Source of the DNA: an uncultured Gammaproteobacteria bacterium
Lineage (GTDB): Bacteria; Pseudomonadota; Gammaproteobacteria; Xanthomonadales; Xanthomonadaceae
NCBI GenBank assembly: GCA_946885735.1
Contig: CAMPGW010000004.1
Location: forward strand, 1-64,000
DNA: 64,000 nt
Direction: 5' to 3'
Positions 1-10,078 of the stretch are shown here, one piece after another. A model generated the notes under the pieces. It had not been told where the DNA came from, did no database searches, and saw only the letters and a program-made list of their open reading frames with translations. Each line of letters opens with the position of its first letter. Positions within the stretch are counted from its first letter, which is position 1. The position numbers were made by a program, and so were the translations under genes.

Positions 1-53
1 AGCACCACCGCCGAATCCATCCCGCCTGATACCAGCACTACGGCTTTTTCCAT
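1..53 (-). CDS. queC: 7-cyano-7-deazaguanine synthase QueC, N-terminus only (cut by window edge)
   Basis: Only the first 17 or so codons are inside the window. They read MEKAVVLVSGGMDSAVV, which carries the PP-loop ATP-binding motif SGGMDS at the position expected for QueC. The enzyme converts 7-carboxy-7-deazaguanine to preQ0 in queuosine synthesis. The identification is supported by queE directly upstream on the same strand. The start at 53 matches the family start; an in-frame ATG at 68 would add MENTR but has no visible ribosome binding site. The gene is separated from queE by about 440 bases filled by two palindromic repeats. Confidence 0.85.
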   Translation of the reverse strand, partial: MEKAVVLVSGGMDSAVV

Positions 54-79
54 TCGCGTATTTTCCATTGTTTGCGGGC

Positions 80-213
80 CGGTGTCCGGTCTGCAGGGAG
101 GGGTTTGCTGCGGTCGGGACTCAGCACGCTGCGTCCTGCCAGCTGAGTCCCGCCCGCTTGGCCATCCCTGGCCAAGCTCCGCTGCAAACCCCTCCCTACA
201 GCCCGGACACCGG
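80..213. repeat. Cloverleaf-like palindromic element A
   Basis: Outer arms at about 80-108 and 184-213 pair (GGAGGGGTTTGC against GCAAACCCCTCC at the inner end). They enclose two hairpins: CGGGACTCAGC (115-125) with GCTGAGTCCCG (142-152) around a 16-base loop, and GCTTGGCC (156-163) with GGCCAAGC (170-177). The shape is a three-way cloverleaf. The first hairpin including its loop is identical to that of element C at 19959-19996. Confidence 0.85.
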
Positions 214-344
214 GACCGACTTTGGCAATCGCATTGGAACAGCCGCAGTGCTTCTGCTTTTCCCAACATCGAGAGCAAGAGCGCCGGCGCTCTTGGACTC
301 TGCCAAAACCCCACGCGACGAAAAGGGCCGCCCCGCTCCCGCCG
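214..344. other. Spacer between paired palindromes A and B
   Basis: This stretch between queE and queC holds no credible gene. It contains a perfect 20-base palindrome at 276-295 (CAAGAGCGCCGGCGCTCTTG) flanked by a weaker dyad (TTTGGCA at 221-227 with TGCCAAA at 301-307). Apart from these the sequence shows nothing recognisable. Confidence 0.5.
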
Positions 345-477
345 TGCTTGACGGGGACGGGGTGGGCATTCGCGGCGGAGGTCGGCCAGGGATGGCCAAG
401 CGGGCGGCACTCAGTTGGCAGGACGCAGAGTACTGAGTGCCGACCGCAGGAAACCCCTACCCCGGCACCGGCAAGCA
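345..477. repeat. Cloverleaf-like palindromic element B, inverted relative to A
   Basis: Imperfect outer arms run from TGCTTG (345-350) to CAAGCA (472-477). Inside lie a small hairpin GGCCA-ggga-TGGCC (384-397) and a larger one CGGCACTCAGT (405-415) with ACTGAGTGCCG (432-442). Read on the other strand, the larger hairpin matches element A but with paired (compensatory) changes in the stem, while the loop core TGCGTCCTGCCA is kept. Confidence 0.8.
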
Positions 478-490
478 CCCGCCAAACCGA

Positions 491-1159
491 CTAACGGCCC
501 TTTTCGTCACCCCAGAGGAATTTATGCAGCTGGGTCTGGAACCGAACCGGCAGGCGGTCTTCGAGGATCCACTCGGCGAGTTCGCGGGCGGACTGCTGGC
601 CGAAGCTGGGCGAGAACAACACCTCGCAACGCTCGGTGATCGCATGCTCGGCCACCATCGCGCGCGCCCACTCGTAATCCTTGCGATCGCAGACCACGAA
701 CTTGACCTGGTCATGCGGCGTCAGCCATGGCAGGTTCGACAGCAGGTTGCGATGCATTTCGCCGGACGCCGGCGTCTTCAGGTCCAGCACGCGCGAGACA
801 CGGACGTCCACGCCGGCGATGTCGATCGCACCGGACGTTTCCAGCGACACCGCGTAGCCGGCGTCGCACAGGCGCTCGAGCAGGCGCAGGCAGCGCTTCT
901 GCGCCAGCGGCTCGCCGCCGGTGACGCAGACGTGGCGCACGCCGTGCCGGGCGACTTCGGCCAGGATGGCGTCGATCTCCCACCACTCGCCGCCGTGGAA
1001 GGCGTACGCGGTGTCGCAGTAGGTGCAGCGCAGCGGACAGCCGGTGAGGCGCACGAACACGGTCGGCCAGCCGGCGCTGCGCGACTCGCCCTGCACCGAC
1101 AGGAAGATCTCGGTCAGGCGCAAGCGCTCGGCGGTGGCGGTATCGGGCTCGGCGAGCAT
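491..1159 (-). CDS. queE: 7-carboxy-7-deazaguanine synthase QueE (radical SAM)
   Basis: This 222-residue protein is a radical SAM enzyme that rearranges 6-carboxy-tetrahydropterin to 7-carboxy-7-deazaguanine in queuosine synthesis. The CX3CX2C cluster ligands are C41, C45 and C48 (GCPLRCTYCD). A substrate-binding FLSVQGES segment precedes them and TGGEP lies at 80-84, as in the family. Length is normal. It follows cpoB on the same strand with about 35 bases between and precedes queC, so it is probably the tail of the tol-pal transcript. The following 440-base gap carries repeats A and B. Confidence 0.95.
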   Translation of the reverse strand: MLAEPDTATAERLRLTEIFLSVQGESRSAGWPTVFVRLTGCPLRCTYCDTAYAFHGGEWWEIDAILAEVARHGVRHVCVTGGEPLAQKRCLRLLERLCDAGYAVSLETSGAIDIAGVDVRVSRVLDLKTPASGEMHRNLLSNLPWLTPHDQVKFVVCDRKDYEWARAMVAEHAITERCEVLFSPSFGQQSARELAEWILEDRLPVRFQTQLHKFLWGDEKGR

Positions 1160-1193
1160 GGCGAAGCGGCTGCGGAAACGTGGCGACGCGCGC

Positions 1194-2000
1194 TCAGCGC
1201 GCGTCGAGGCTCAGGGCGCGCAGGCGGCGGGCGGCGAGGCGGGCCGCGTCGCTGCCCGGGAACTCGTTGATCACGCGGTTGAGCGTCTGGCTGCCGGCGC
1301 CGGCATCGCCGAGTTCGATCTGGCTGTAGGCCTTCTTGAGCATGGCGTCGGCGGACTTGGGCGAATCCGGGAACTGGCGCAGCAGGGTCTCGAAACTCTG
1401 CAGCGCGATCGGATAGTTCTGGGTGGCGTAATAGCTCTCGCCCAGCCAGTACCAGGCATTCGGCGCCAGCGCGCCGTCGGGGTACTGCGACAGGTAGGCC
1501 TGGAAGCCGCGGGCCGAGGCGACGTAGTCGCTCTTGCGCAGGGCCGACAGGGCGACGTCGTAGCTGGCCTGCTCGCCGGCTGGGTCACCCGCCATCGCGG
1601 ATCCGGCCGGCGCCGTCGGCCGCGGGCCCGCGGGGGGCGCAGTGCGCGACGGCGGAGGTTCGGACGCCGGCGCCGCGGCAACGGGCGCGGACGCAGCGCC
1701 CGCCTCCACCCGCTGCAGGCGCGAGTCCAGGTCCACGTACTGGTCGCGGGCCTGTTGTTTCAGTTGCGCGTTCTCGTTCTGCAACTGCTCGAGCTGGTTG
1801 CGCAGGGCCTGGATCTCGCCCTGCATCTGGGTCATGCGGTTGAGCAGCTCGACGTTGGCCTGGCCGGCATTGGCGGCGGCGGCCGCCTGCTGCTCGAGCC
1901 GCGTGACGCGGTCGCCCAGGCTCACGCGTTGCGCGGCGACCGGCGCCGCGCAACACAGGGCCAGCACCAGCGCGCCGGCGATGCGAACAGTCGGGTGCAT
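1194..2000 (-). CDS. cpoB: Tol-Pal system periplasmic protein CpoB (YbgF)
   Basis: This 268-residue periplasmic protein has a signal peptide (about residues 1-24, ending AAPVAAQ), a coiled coil at roughly 30-85 rich in Leu, Gln and Glu (LEQLQNENAQLKQQ), a Pro/Ala linker at about 98-140, and C-terminal TPR-like repeats (WYWLGESYYATQNY). CpoB coordinates peptidoglycan synthesis with Tol-driven outer-membrane constriction and binds TolA. It starts 3 bases after the pal stop, the usual last position of the tol-pal operon. Confidence 0.93.
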   Translation of the reverse strand: MHPTVRIAGALVLALCCAAPVAAQRVSLGDRVTRLEQQAAAAANAGQANVELLNRMTQMQGEIQALRNQLEQLQNENAQLKQQARDQYVDLDSRLQRVEAGAASAPVAAAPASEPPPSRTAPPAGPRPTAPAGSAMAGDPAGEQASYDVALSALRKSDYVASARGFQAYLSQYPDGALAPNAWYWLGESYYATQNYPIALQSFETLLRQFPDSPKSADAMLKKAYSQIELGDAGAGSQTLNRVINEFPGSDAARLAARRLRALSLDAR

Positions 2001-2003
2001 GGA

Positions 2004-2525
2004 TCAGCGCGTCGTGTAGACGATCTCGACGCGGCGATTGCGCGCCCAGCAATCCTCGCTGGAATCGGCGCAGGTCGGGCGCTCCTCGCCGTAGCTGACC
2101 ACGCTCATCTGGCCGGCGGAACCGCCATTGCCCTGGATCGCGGCAGCCACCGCATTGCCGCGGCGCTCGCCGAGGCCGAGGTTGTACTCACGGGTGCCGC
2201 GCTCGTCGGCGTTGCCTTCCAGGTTCATGCGCGCCTCGGGGCGATCGCGCAGGTACTTGGCGTGGCAGGCCACCGCGGCCTGGAATTCCGGACGCAGCGT
2301 GTCCTGGTCGAAGTCGAAGTACACCACGCGCTGGCGCAGGCAGGCGTCGGTATCGAGGTCGCCCGGCTGGTAGCGGCCCGTGGTGGTGTCGGTGACGCCG
2401 CCCGTGGTGGCGCCGGTGTCGGCGGGAGCGGTGTCGGTCGGCGGGACTTCCTTGACCTTCTTGGTGCAGGCGCCGAGGCTCAGGGCAACGGCGAGGGCAA
2501 TGGCGATGCGGGAGGCGTTGTTCAT
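2004..2525 (-). CDS. pal: Peptidoglycan-associated lipoprotein Pal
   Basis: This 173-residue outer-membrane lipoprotein has a lipobox LGAC with lipidated C20, a Thr/Asp-rich linker, and an OmpA-like peptidoglycan-binding domain from about residue 60. The diaminopimelate-contacting Asp and Arg are visible in NADERGTREYNLGLGERRG (D107 and R121). It tethers the outer membrane to peptidoglycan and binds TolB. A ribosome binding site AAGGACG precedes the ATG. About 70 non-coding bases separate it from tolB. Confidence 0.96.
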   Translation of the reverse strand: MNNASRIAIALAVALSLGACTKKVKEVPPTDTAPADTGATTGGVTDTTTGRYQPGDLDTDACLRQRVVYFDFDQDTLRPEFQAAVACHAKYLRDRPEARMNLEGNADERGTREYNLGLGERRGNAVAAAIQGNGGSAGQMSVVSYGEERPTCADSSEDCWARNRRVEIVYTTR

Positions 2526-2595
2526 GGCGACGTCCTTGATGTTATTGGTATGACGTGGTGACGGAGATTGTTAAGCCAGTGTGCCTGCGGCCGCT

Positions 2596-3909
2596 TCAGC
2601 GCTGCCTGAACGGGCCCCAGGCCGGCTCGCGCACGTCGCCGTTCTCGGCGCTCGACACGCGCTGGCGAACCCGACCGTCGGCCGACACCGCATAGAGTAC
2701 TCCCCGCCGTCCTTCCTTGGTCGCGTACAGCAGCAGGCCGGCGTTGGGCGCGAAGCTCGGGGATTCATCGAGGTTGCCCGGCGAAACCGTCAGCCAGCGG
2801 GCGCCGCCGCCGTAGCTGCGGTCCTGGATGGCGATGCGGTAGATGTTGCCCGCGCCCTGCGCCATGGCGATCTTCTTGCCGTCGAAGCTGATGGTCGGGC
2901 GGGCATTGGACTCGCCCTGGAAGCTGATGCGGGTCGCCTCACCACCGGTGGCCGCGACCGAGTACACCTGCGGCTTGCCGGCGCGGTCGGAGGTGAAGAC
3001 CAGGGTCTTGCCATCCGGCATCCAGGTCGCCTCGGTGTCGATGCCGTAATGGCGGGTCACCTGGGTCAGCGCCTTGCTGGCCAGGTCCATCACGTAGATG
3101 TCCGGATTGCCGCCCTTGGACAGGGTCAGCGCCAGCCGCCGGCCGTCCGGCGAGAAGGACGGGGCGCCGTTGATGCCGCGGAAACTGGCCACGGCCTCGC
3201 GGCCGCCGGTGGTCAGGTCCTGCACGTAGATGGTGGAATTGCCGCGCTCGAAGCTCACGTAGGCCAGGCGCCGGCCGTCCGGGCTCCAGGCCGGCGACAG
3301 CAGCGGCTCGGGCGAACGCACCACCACCTGCTCGTTGTAGCCGTCGGAATCGGCCACCACCAGCTTGTAGCGGGTGCCCTGCCCCAGCCCGTCGGCTTTC
3401 ACGTAGGCGATGCGGGTCCAGAACGGGCCGCGCACGCCGAGGATCTTCTCGTAGATCTCGTCGGCGATCTGGTGGCCGGCATCGCGCAGCGCACGGGCGC
3501 GCGCAGTCACTGGCAGGCCGAGCAGGCGCTGGCGCTTGGCGACGTCGTAGAGGTCGTACTCGACCTGGTAGCTGCCGTCGGCGCCATCCACCAGCCGCCC
3601 GACCACGATGAAGTCCTGCTTGCGCAGGCGCCAAGCGGCGAAGTCGATCTCGTTGCCGCGGGTCGGCAGCGGCGGCGGCATGTTCTCCAGTGCCAGCGCC
3701 TTGAACTGGCCGGAACGGTTGAGGTCGTCGCGGATCACCTTGGCCACGTCGGTGTCCGGGCTGGCATTGCGGCCCAGGTACTGCATCGGCAGGACTGCGA
3801 TCGGCAGCGCCGCCTCGTTGCCCGACACCAGGCCGATGTCGAGGCCCTGGGCCTGCGCCGTCGGAATCGACAGCAGCAGCCACAACGCGCACAGGAGCAG
3901 TCGTTTCAT
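2596..3909 (-). CDS. tolB: Tol-Pal system beta-propeller protein TolB
   Basis: The 437-residue periplasmic protein has a signal peptide (MKRLLLCALWLLLSIPTAQA), an N-terminal alpha/beta domain, then six-blade propeller repeats (for example LSPAWSPDGRRLAYVSF and APSFSPDGRRLALTLS). TolB binds Pal and relays TolA. I place the start at the ATG at 3909: GAGGAA lies 8 bases upstream and the tolA stop overlaps it as TGATG. An in-frame ATG at 3918 would add MPV and is less well placed. Confidence 0.96.
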   Translation of the reverse strand: MKRLLLCALWLLLSIPTAQAQGLDIGLVSGNEAALPIAVLPMQYLGRNASPDTDVAKVIRDDLNRSGQFKALALENMPPPLPTRGNEIDFAAWRLRKQDFIVVGRLVDGADGSYQVEYDLYDVAKRQRLLGLPVTARARALRDAGHQIADEIYEKILGVRGPFWTRIAYVKADGLGQGTRYKLVVADSDGYNEQVVVRSPEPLLSPAWSPDGRRLAYVSFERGNSTIYVQDLTTGGREAVASFRGINGAPSFSPDGRRLALTLSKGGNPDIYVMDLASKALTQVTRHYGIDTEATWMPDGKTLVFTSDRAGKPQVYSVAATGGEATRISFQGESNARPTISFDGKKIAMAQGAGNIYRIAIQDRSYGGGARWLTVSPGNLDESPSFAPNAGLLLYATKEGRRGVLYAVSADGRVRQRVSSAENGDVREPAWGPFRQR

Positions 3910-4832
3910 CACAGGCATTCCTCTTTCGGGTAACAGAAGGTCAATTCGACCCGGGGCATGAAGACGGTCTCGAAGCCCTGGTAGGGCATGGGATCCTTGC
4001 GCAGCGCGCGATCGACGAACTCGCGGCCCTGCTCATCGTACGGGCAATCGATGAACTCCACCTTTGTGATCATGCCGCCGGGGATCTGCGCGAAGCGCAC
4101 CTTGCAGCGGGTCAGCTCGGGCGCGCCGATGTGGTTCCAGTTCTGCTCGGCGGTCTGCAGCATCAGCGCGCGGTAGCGCGCGCGCAGCCCTTCGTCCACG
4201 CCGCGCTCGCCAGGGGGCGCCTCGGCCGGGCGCGCGGGCGGCGCGTCCCGCGGCGCATCGCGCAGGTCGGCCAGCTGCTGCAGGCGCTGTTCCTCGATGC
4301 GCCGCTGCTTGCGCGCCGCCTCGAGCTTGCGCTGGATCTCGGCCTGCTGCTCGCGCAGGCGCTGGCGGCGCTCGGCCTGTTCCTGCCGCACCAGGTCCTC
4401 GGTCAGCTCGACCTGCTCCTGGCGGCGTTTTTCCTCCTGCTCGCGGCGGCGCTCGGCGGCGAGTTCGGCGATGGCGACCACCTTCTCCTGCTCGACCGGG
4501 TCGGGCAGGTCCTGCGGCGCCTGCGGTTTTTCCTGCAGCGGCGTGTCGCTGTCCTGCGGGCGCGGCTCGGGAATCGGTTGCGGGCGCGCCGGCGCGGCCG
4601 GCGTCGGCGGCTCGGGCCTGGGCTGGGCCAGCAACTGCTCGATGCGGCGCTGGTCGGCGCGCGAGAGTTCCAGGCTCGCCTGCACCGGCTCCCCCGCGGC
4701 GGGTGGCTCTGGCCGCGACCAGCGCAGCACCGCGCCCAGCCACAGCACGCCGAGCACCGCCACGTGGATGGCGAGCGAGAGCAGAAAGGCGCGAAGGTCG
4801 CCGGTGGACTGCATCGGCGCGGAAGCAGGCAT
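3909..4832 (-). CDS. tolA: Cell envelope integrity protein TolA
   Basis: This 307-residue inner-membrane protein has one N-terminal transmembrane segment (about 16-36), in which S19 and H23 match the Ser-His motif used to contact TolQR. A Pro-rich stretch is followed by a long charged coiled coil (about 110-195, many Glu/Arg/Gln) and a compact C-terminal domain with two Cys (TRCKVRF and DCPYDEQ). It links the TolQR motor to TolB-Pal. It starts 4 bases after tolR and its stop overlaps the tolB start. Confidence 0.94.
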   Translation of the reverse strand: MPASAPMQSTGDLRAFLLSLAIHVAVLGVLWLGAVLRWSRPEPPAAGEPVQASLELSRADQRRIEQLLAQPRPEPPTPAAPARPQPIPEPRPQDSDTPLQEKPQAPQDLPDPVEQEKVVAIAELAAERRREQEEKRRQEQVELTEDLVRQEQAERRQRLREQQAEIQRKLEAARKQRRIEEQRLQQLADLRDAPRDAPPARPAEAPPGERGVDEGLRARYRALMLQTAEQNWNHIGAPELTRCKVRFAQIPGGMITKVEFIDCPYDEQGREFVDRALRKDPMPYQGFETVFMPRVELTFCYPKEECL

Positions 4833-4836
4833 CAGC

Positions 4837-5274
4837 TCACTGGCCCTCGGGAGGCTTGCTCAGCAGGCTCATCTTTTCCACGCCCGCGGTCTGCAGCAGC
4901 CCCATCACCTCGTACACGGTCTGGTAGCTGGCCTTGCCGTCGCCGGCCACCAGGACCGCGAAATCGGGGTTGGTGGCGGTCAGCGACTTGATCTCGGCGA
5001 CCAACTGGCTCGCGTCGACGACGCGGCGTTCGGACTCTGGCAGCTTGAGCGTGTAGCGCCCCTCGGCGTCCACGCTCACCAGCACCGGGTCCTTCTTGGT
5101 CTGCACGCCGCGCGCCTCGGAATCCGGCAGGTCCACGTCCACGCCCAGGTTCAACAGCGGCGCCGTCACCATGAAGATGATCAACAGCACGAGCATCACG
5201 TCGATGTAGGGAACGACGTTGATCTCGGACTTGAGCTTGCGCGTGCGCAGGCGGCGGGAGAAGGCGGCACTCAT
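4837..5274 (-). CDS. tolR: Proton-motive-force motor subunit TolR
   Basis: This is a 145-residue ExbD/TolR family protein. A short basic cytoplasmic end is followed by a single transmembrane segment (VVPYIDVMLVLLIIFMV) containing the functionally essential Asp (D25). The rest is a periplasmic domain that contacts peptidoglycan. With TolQ it forms the proton channel that energises TolA. It lies about 36 bases after tolQ. Confidence 0.96.
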   Translation of the reverse strand: MSAAFSRRLRTRKLKSEINVVPYIDVMLVLLIIFMVTAPLLNLGVDVDLPDSEARGVQTKKDPVLVSVDAEGRYTLKLPESERRVVDASQLVAEIKSLTATNPDFAVLVAGDGKASYQTVYEVMGLLQTAGVEKMSLLSKPPEGQ

Positions 5275-5310
5275 GCGGAGGTCCTCAACGCGCGGGGGCG
5301 GCGGATGGGG

Positions 5311-6075
5311 TCACGCGGTTTCATCGATGTGCGATTGCCGCTGCAGGATCGAGCTGAACTCCTCGGCGAAGCTCTCGTAGCGCACGCTCAGGCGCTCGAC
5401 CCGGGTGGCGAAGCGGTTGTAGGCCCAGACCGCGGGGATCGCGGCAAACAGGCCCATCGCGGTGGCGATCAGCGCCTCGGAGATGCCCGGCGCGACGGTG
5501 GCGATGGTCGCCTGCTTGTTGTTGGCCAGGCCATGGAAGGAAATCATGATGCCGAAGACGGTGCCGACCAGGCCCACGTACGGCGCCGTGGATCCGACAT
5601 TGGCGAGCAGTTCGAGGTTGTGCTCGAGGCGGTCGATCTCGCGGGCCAAGGTCGCGCGCATGGCGCGCTGGGCGCCCTCGAGCTGGCTGCGGGCGTCGAT
5701 GCTGCGGTGCTGCTGGCGCAGCCGGGTGAACTCGCGGAAGCCGGCTTCGAAGATGGCCTCCAGCCCGGTCACCACGCGATTGCGCTCGGTGGAGGTTCGA
5801 TACAGGGCGTTGAGCTCGGCGCCCGACCAGAAACGGCCCTCGAACTCCTCCGCCTCGCGGTTGGCGCGCTGGAAGATCGCGTTCTTGCGGAAGATCACGA
5901 ACCAGCTCATCACCGAGGCGACCAGCAGCAGGATCATCACGATCAGCACCGGCCAGCTGGCGTGCAGCACCAGGTCCACGTAGTTCAGGCCGGTCTCGAC
6001 CGCGGGCTCGGCCAGCACGGCCTCGACGGGGGTGGTGGTTGCGGCGGCCAGCAGGTTCGTCAGGGTCAGGGACAT
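5311..6075 (-). CDS. tolQ: Proton-motive-force motor subunit TolQ
   Basis: The 254-residue MotA/TolQ/ExbB family protein has three transmembrane segments: near the N-terminus (WPVLIVMILLLVASVMSWFV) and a C-terminal pair (STAPYVGLVGTVFGIMISF and ALIATAMGLFAAIPAVWAYN). The open frame runs much further upstream, through ybgC, but the ATG at 6075 (MSLTLTN) gives the normal family length and sits just after the ybgC stop. Confidence 0.95.
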   Translation of the reverse strand: MSLTLTNLLAAATTTPVEAVLAEPAVETGLNYVDLVLHASWPVLIVMILLLVASVMSWFVIFRKNAIFQRANREAEEFEGRFWSGAELNALYRTSTERNRVVTGLEAIFEAGFREFTRLRQQHRSIDARSQLEGAQRAMRATLAREIDRLEHNLELLANVGSTAPYVGLVGTVFGIMISFHGLANNKQATIATVAPGISEALIATAMGLFAAIPAVWAYNRFATRVERLSVRYESFAEEFSSILQRQSHIDETA

Positions 6076-6083
6076 CGGTGGTG

Positions 6084-6541
6084 CTACTCCGTTCTGTCGT
6101 TGCTGTCGTCGGCCGGGGCGGGCCCGGCCAGCATCCACCCGGGCAAGGGGCGGGGCTTGAAGGTGGACGCGCGCAGGCTCGCGATTCGAACCCGCGCACG
6201 GACAAGACACTCGTCGCCGCGCCAGAGTTCCTGGGCGACGCTGAAACTGGCGGACCGGCGTTCCTCCAGCACCACCGTCACCCGCAACTCGTCGTCGAGC
6301 CGGCCCGGGCGCAGGAAGTCGATCTGCATATCGCGCACGGCCAGCACGAGGTCGTCGCTGGCCCGCAGCGCATGCTGGCCGATCCCCTGCGCGCGCACCC
6401 ACTCGGTGCGGCCGCGCTCGAGGAAACGAAGGTAGCTGGCGTGGTAGACCACGCCCCCCGCGTCCGTATCTTCCCAGTACACCCGTATCGGGAAGCTGAA
6501 CGTCGGTGGAATGGGGGCCGGGGCGTCGGAGGACGACCCGC

Positions 6542-6545
<4 letters not shown>
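6084..6545 (-). CDS. ybgC: Acyl-CoA thioesterase YbgC
   Basis: The 153-residue hotdog-fold thioesterase carries the YbgC signature [18 protein letters not shown] with its catalytic acidic residue. Family members hydrolyse short or phospholipid-linked acyl-CoAs and sit at the head of the tol-pal operon, as here. Its start overlaps the ruvB stop by a few bases (6542-6545), indicating coupling to the upstream ruv genes. Confidence 0.93.
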
Positions 6546-7569
<1,024 letters not shown>

Positions 7570-7570
<1 letters not shown>

Positions 7571-9456
7571 CATATGGCCACCTGCGTGCCGAGCTCCACC
7601 AGCCGATTGCCCGGAATGCCGAAGAACTCCGTGGCCGGCGTGGCGTTGCGCGACATGATCAGGAACAGCTTGTCGCGCCACTGCACCATGCCCTCGCCCG
7701 GGGTGGCGGTCAGGGTCTCGCGGCTGGCGAAGAAGGTCGTGTCCATCGGATCGAATGGCGGGCCCGGGATGCCCCACTGCGCCAGCGCCTTGGGCACGTT
7801 CGGGTCCTCCAGGTAGCCGAAGCGCAGGCTCAGGCGCGAGAAACCGTGGCCGAGCTCGGTCATCACCACGCGTTCGCTCTCGTCGGCGCGCGGCACGTTC
7901 AGCGTTTCCACGCTCAGCAACACGTTCCGCTCGTGCAGCACCTTGTTGTGCTTGAGGTTATGCAGCAGCGCCGGCGGCATGTACTCGTTCGACGGCGTCA
8001 TGAAGATCGCGGTGCCGGACACCCGCACCGGCGGATCCACCATCACCGACTGCACGAAGTGCTCGATGCGCAGGCTGTCGCGGTTGACATGCTCGCGCAC
8101 CAGGTCGCGGCCATGGCGCCAGGTGCGCATCACGGTGAAGGCCAGGATGCCGAGCGCCACCGGGAACCAGGCGCCTTCCAGGAACTTCACCGCGTTGGCC
8201 GACAGCAGCGCGCCGTCCACCGCCAGGAACAGGATCGCCAGCGGCCAGATCACCTTGCGCGGCAGGCGCCACTTCTGCGCCGCCAGGATGATCAGCAGGA
8301 TCGTGTCGATCAGCATGCTGCCGGTGACCGATACGCCGTAAGCGGAGGCCAGGTTGCTCGAACTCTGGAAGGTGACCACCAGCAGCATCACCAGCACCAG
8401 CAGGATGCGGTTGACCCAGGGCAGGTAGACCTGGCCGATGGTCTCGGCCGAGGTGTGCACCAGCACCAGCCGCGGCAGGTAGCCGAGCTGGATGGCCTGG
8501 CGGGCCAGCGAGAAGGCGCCGGAGATCACCGCCTGCGAGGCGATCACCGTCGCCAGCGTCGCCAGCCCGATCATGGGGAACAAGGCCCAGGTGGGCACCA
8601 GCGAGTAGAACGGGTTTTCCGCGGCCGTCGGATCGCTGAGCAGCAGCGCACCCTGGCCGAAGTAGTTGAGCATCAGCGCCGGCATCGCGAACCACATCCA
8701 GGCCAGGCGGATCGGGAATCGCCCGAAGTGGCCCATGTCCGCGTACAGCGCCTCGGCGCCCGTCACTGCCAGCACCACCGCGCCGAGCGCCAGCCATGCG
8801 GCCACCCCGTGGTGGATGAAGAACTCCACCGCGTAGGCGGGGTTGATCGCCGCCAGCACGCCAGGGTTGCGCACGACCTGCGCCAGCCCGAGCAGGCCGA
8901 TCGTCAGGAACCACAGCACCATCACCGGGCCGAACACCTTGCCGACGCGGTCGGTACCGCGGCGCTGGAAGGCGAAAAGCAAGGCCAGCACCAGCAGCGT
9001 GATCGGCACGATGTAATGGCTCAGCGAGGGCGCGGCGACCTGCAGGCCCTCGACCGCCGACAGCACCGAGATCGCCGGCGTGATCACGCTGTCGCCGAAG
9101 AACAGCGCCGTGCCGAAGATACCAAGCAGGCCGACCGAATACGCCAGCGGCGAGGCGATCGGCAGGCTGCGCTGCACCACGGCCATCAACGCAAGAATGC
9201 CGCCTTCGCCGCGGTTGTCCGCGCGCATGATCACGTGCACGTACTTGAGCGTGACCACCAGCATCATCGCCCAGAACACCAGCGACAGGATGCCGAGCAC
9301 GTTGGCCGGGTCCGGCACCAGGCCGTATTTCTCGCCGAAGGCTTCCCTCAGCGTGTACAGCGGGCTGGTGCCGATGTCGCCGAACACCACGCCGATGGCG
9401 CCGAGCACCAGCGGCCACTTGCGGGCGCCGGTCCCGTCCTGCGTTGCCTGGCTCAT
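7570..9456 (-). CDS. kup: Low-affinity potassium transport system protein Kup
   Basis: The 628-residue inner-membrane protein has an N-terminal run of about 12 hydrophobic segments and a cytoplasmic C-terminal third. Family hallmarks are [19 protein letters not shown] near the N-terminus and [13 protein letters not shown] text ([15 protein letters not shown]). It imports K+ with protons. It lies between ruvA and ruvB, with its stop overlapping the ruvB start. No functional tie to recombination is evident, so the arrangement is probably transcriptional only. Confidence 0.96.
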
Positions 9457-9474
9457 CGTGTCCCCTGCCCGGCC

Positions 9475-10068
9475 TCAGCCGCTGCGAAGCATGGATTTTA
9501 GCGCTTTCCGGATGATGTCCTCGGCGCTGTCGCCGGGGGCGGCCTCACGGAGCATCCGGGTGATCTCGGCGGGCTTGTAGCCCAGCTGCTGCAGGGCCAC
9601 GCCGGCCTCGGTGGCCGGGTCGGCGGGAACACCCGGGGTGGCGCCCACCACCGCGCCACCGCTGAAATCGGCCGCGCGGTCGCGCAGCTCGACGATGATG
9701 CGCTCGGCGGTCTTCTTGCCGATGCCGGGAATGCGCGTGAGCGCGGTGACGTCGCCGCCCTGCACCAGCCGCGCGAACTCGTCGACGCTGGCGCCCGAGA
9801 GGATGGCGAGCGCGATCTTTGCACCGATGCCGGTGACCTTCTGCACGTCGCGGAACAGCCGCCGCTCCACCTCGCGGAAGAAGCCGTACAGCGCGACCGA
9901 ATCCTCCTTCACCGCGTGGTGGGTGAACAGCACCACCTCGCGCCCGACCTCGGGCAGGTCGTAGAAGGTGGACATCGGCGCTTCGAGTTCGTAGCCGACG
10001 CCACCGACGTCGATCATCAGCCAGGGCGGCGACTTGTGCACCAGGATGCCGCGCAAGCGACCGATCAT
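9475..10068 (-). CDS. ruvA: Holliday junction DNA helicase subunit RuvA
   Basis: The 197-residue protein has the RuvA N-terminal OB domain ([10 protein letters not shown]), tandem helix-hairpin-helix motifs ([13 protein letters not shown] and [18 protein letters not shown]) and the C-terminal RuvB-contacting domain ([19 protein letters not shown]). RuvA holds the four-way junction for RuvB. It lies 10 bases after ruvC. Confidence 0.96.
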   Translation of the reverse strand: MIGRLRGILVHKSPPWLMIDVGGVGYELEAPMSTFYDLPEVGREVVLFTHHAVKEDSVALYGFFREVERRLFRDVQKVTGIGAKIALAILSGASVDEFARLVQGGDVTALTRIPGIGKKTAERIIVELRDRAADFSGGAVVGATPGVPADPATEAGVALQQLGYKPAEITRMLREAAPGDSAEDIIRKALKSMLRSG

Positions 10069-10078
10069 GCGAAGGTCC

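Noticed and set aside
54..79. preQ1 riboswitch before queC
   Set aside because: The region is too short and lacks the A-rich tail and C-rich loop pattern; the nearby structure is the repeat A palindrome.
80..213. Element A as a tRNA or tRNA-like gene
   Set aside because: The cloverleaf outline is suggestive, but there is no anticodon arm geometry, T-loop consensus or CCA end, and arms are far too long.
38..478. Several 65-146 codon open frames on both strands around the queE-queC gap
   Set aside because: They coincide with palindromes A and B, lack homology-like features and exist because the GC-rich inverted repeats are free of stops.
1023..2561. 512-codon plus-strand frame opposite cpoB and pal
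   Set aside because: It is antisense to well-supported genes with signal peptides and domains; the protein is low-complexity Arg/Gly/Ala/Val text without motifs.
6076..6402. Extended N-terminus of TolQ
   Set aside because: The frame is open through ybgC but the extra 109 residues are the out-of-frame image of YbgC; family length fits the ATG at 6075.
4297..6435. 712-codon plus-strand frame opposite tolA, tolR and tolQ
   Set aside because: It is antisense to the tol genes and its composition is a high-GC artefact.
7574..7777. Extended N-terminus of RuvB
   Set aside because: The upstream open part lies within the kup coding sequence in another frame and has no RuvB similarity.
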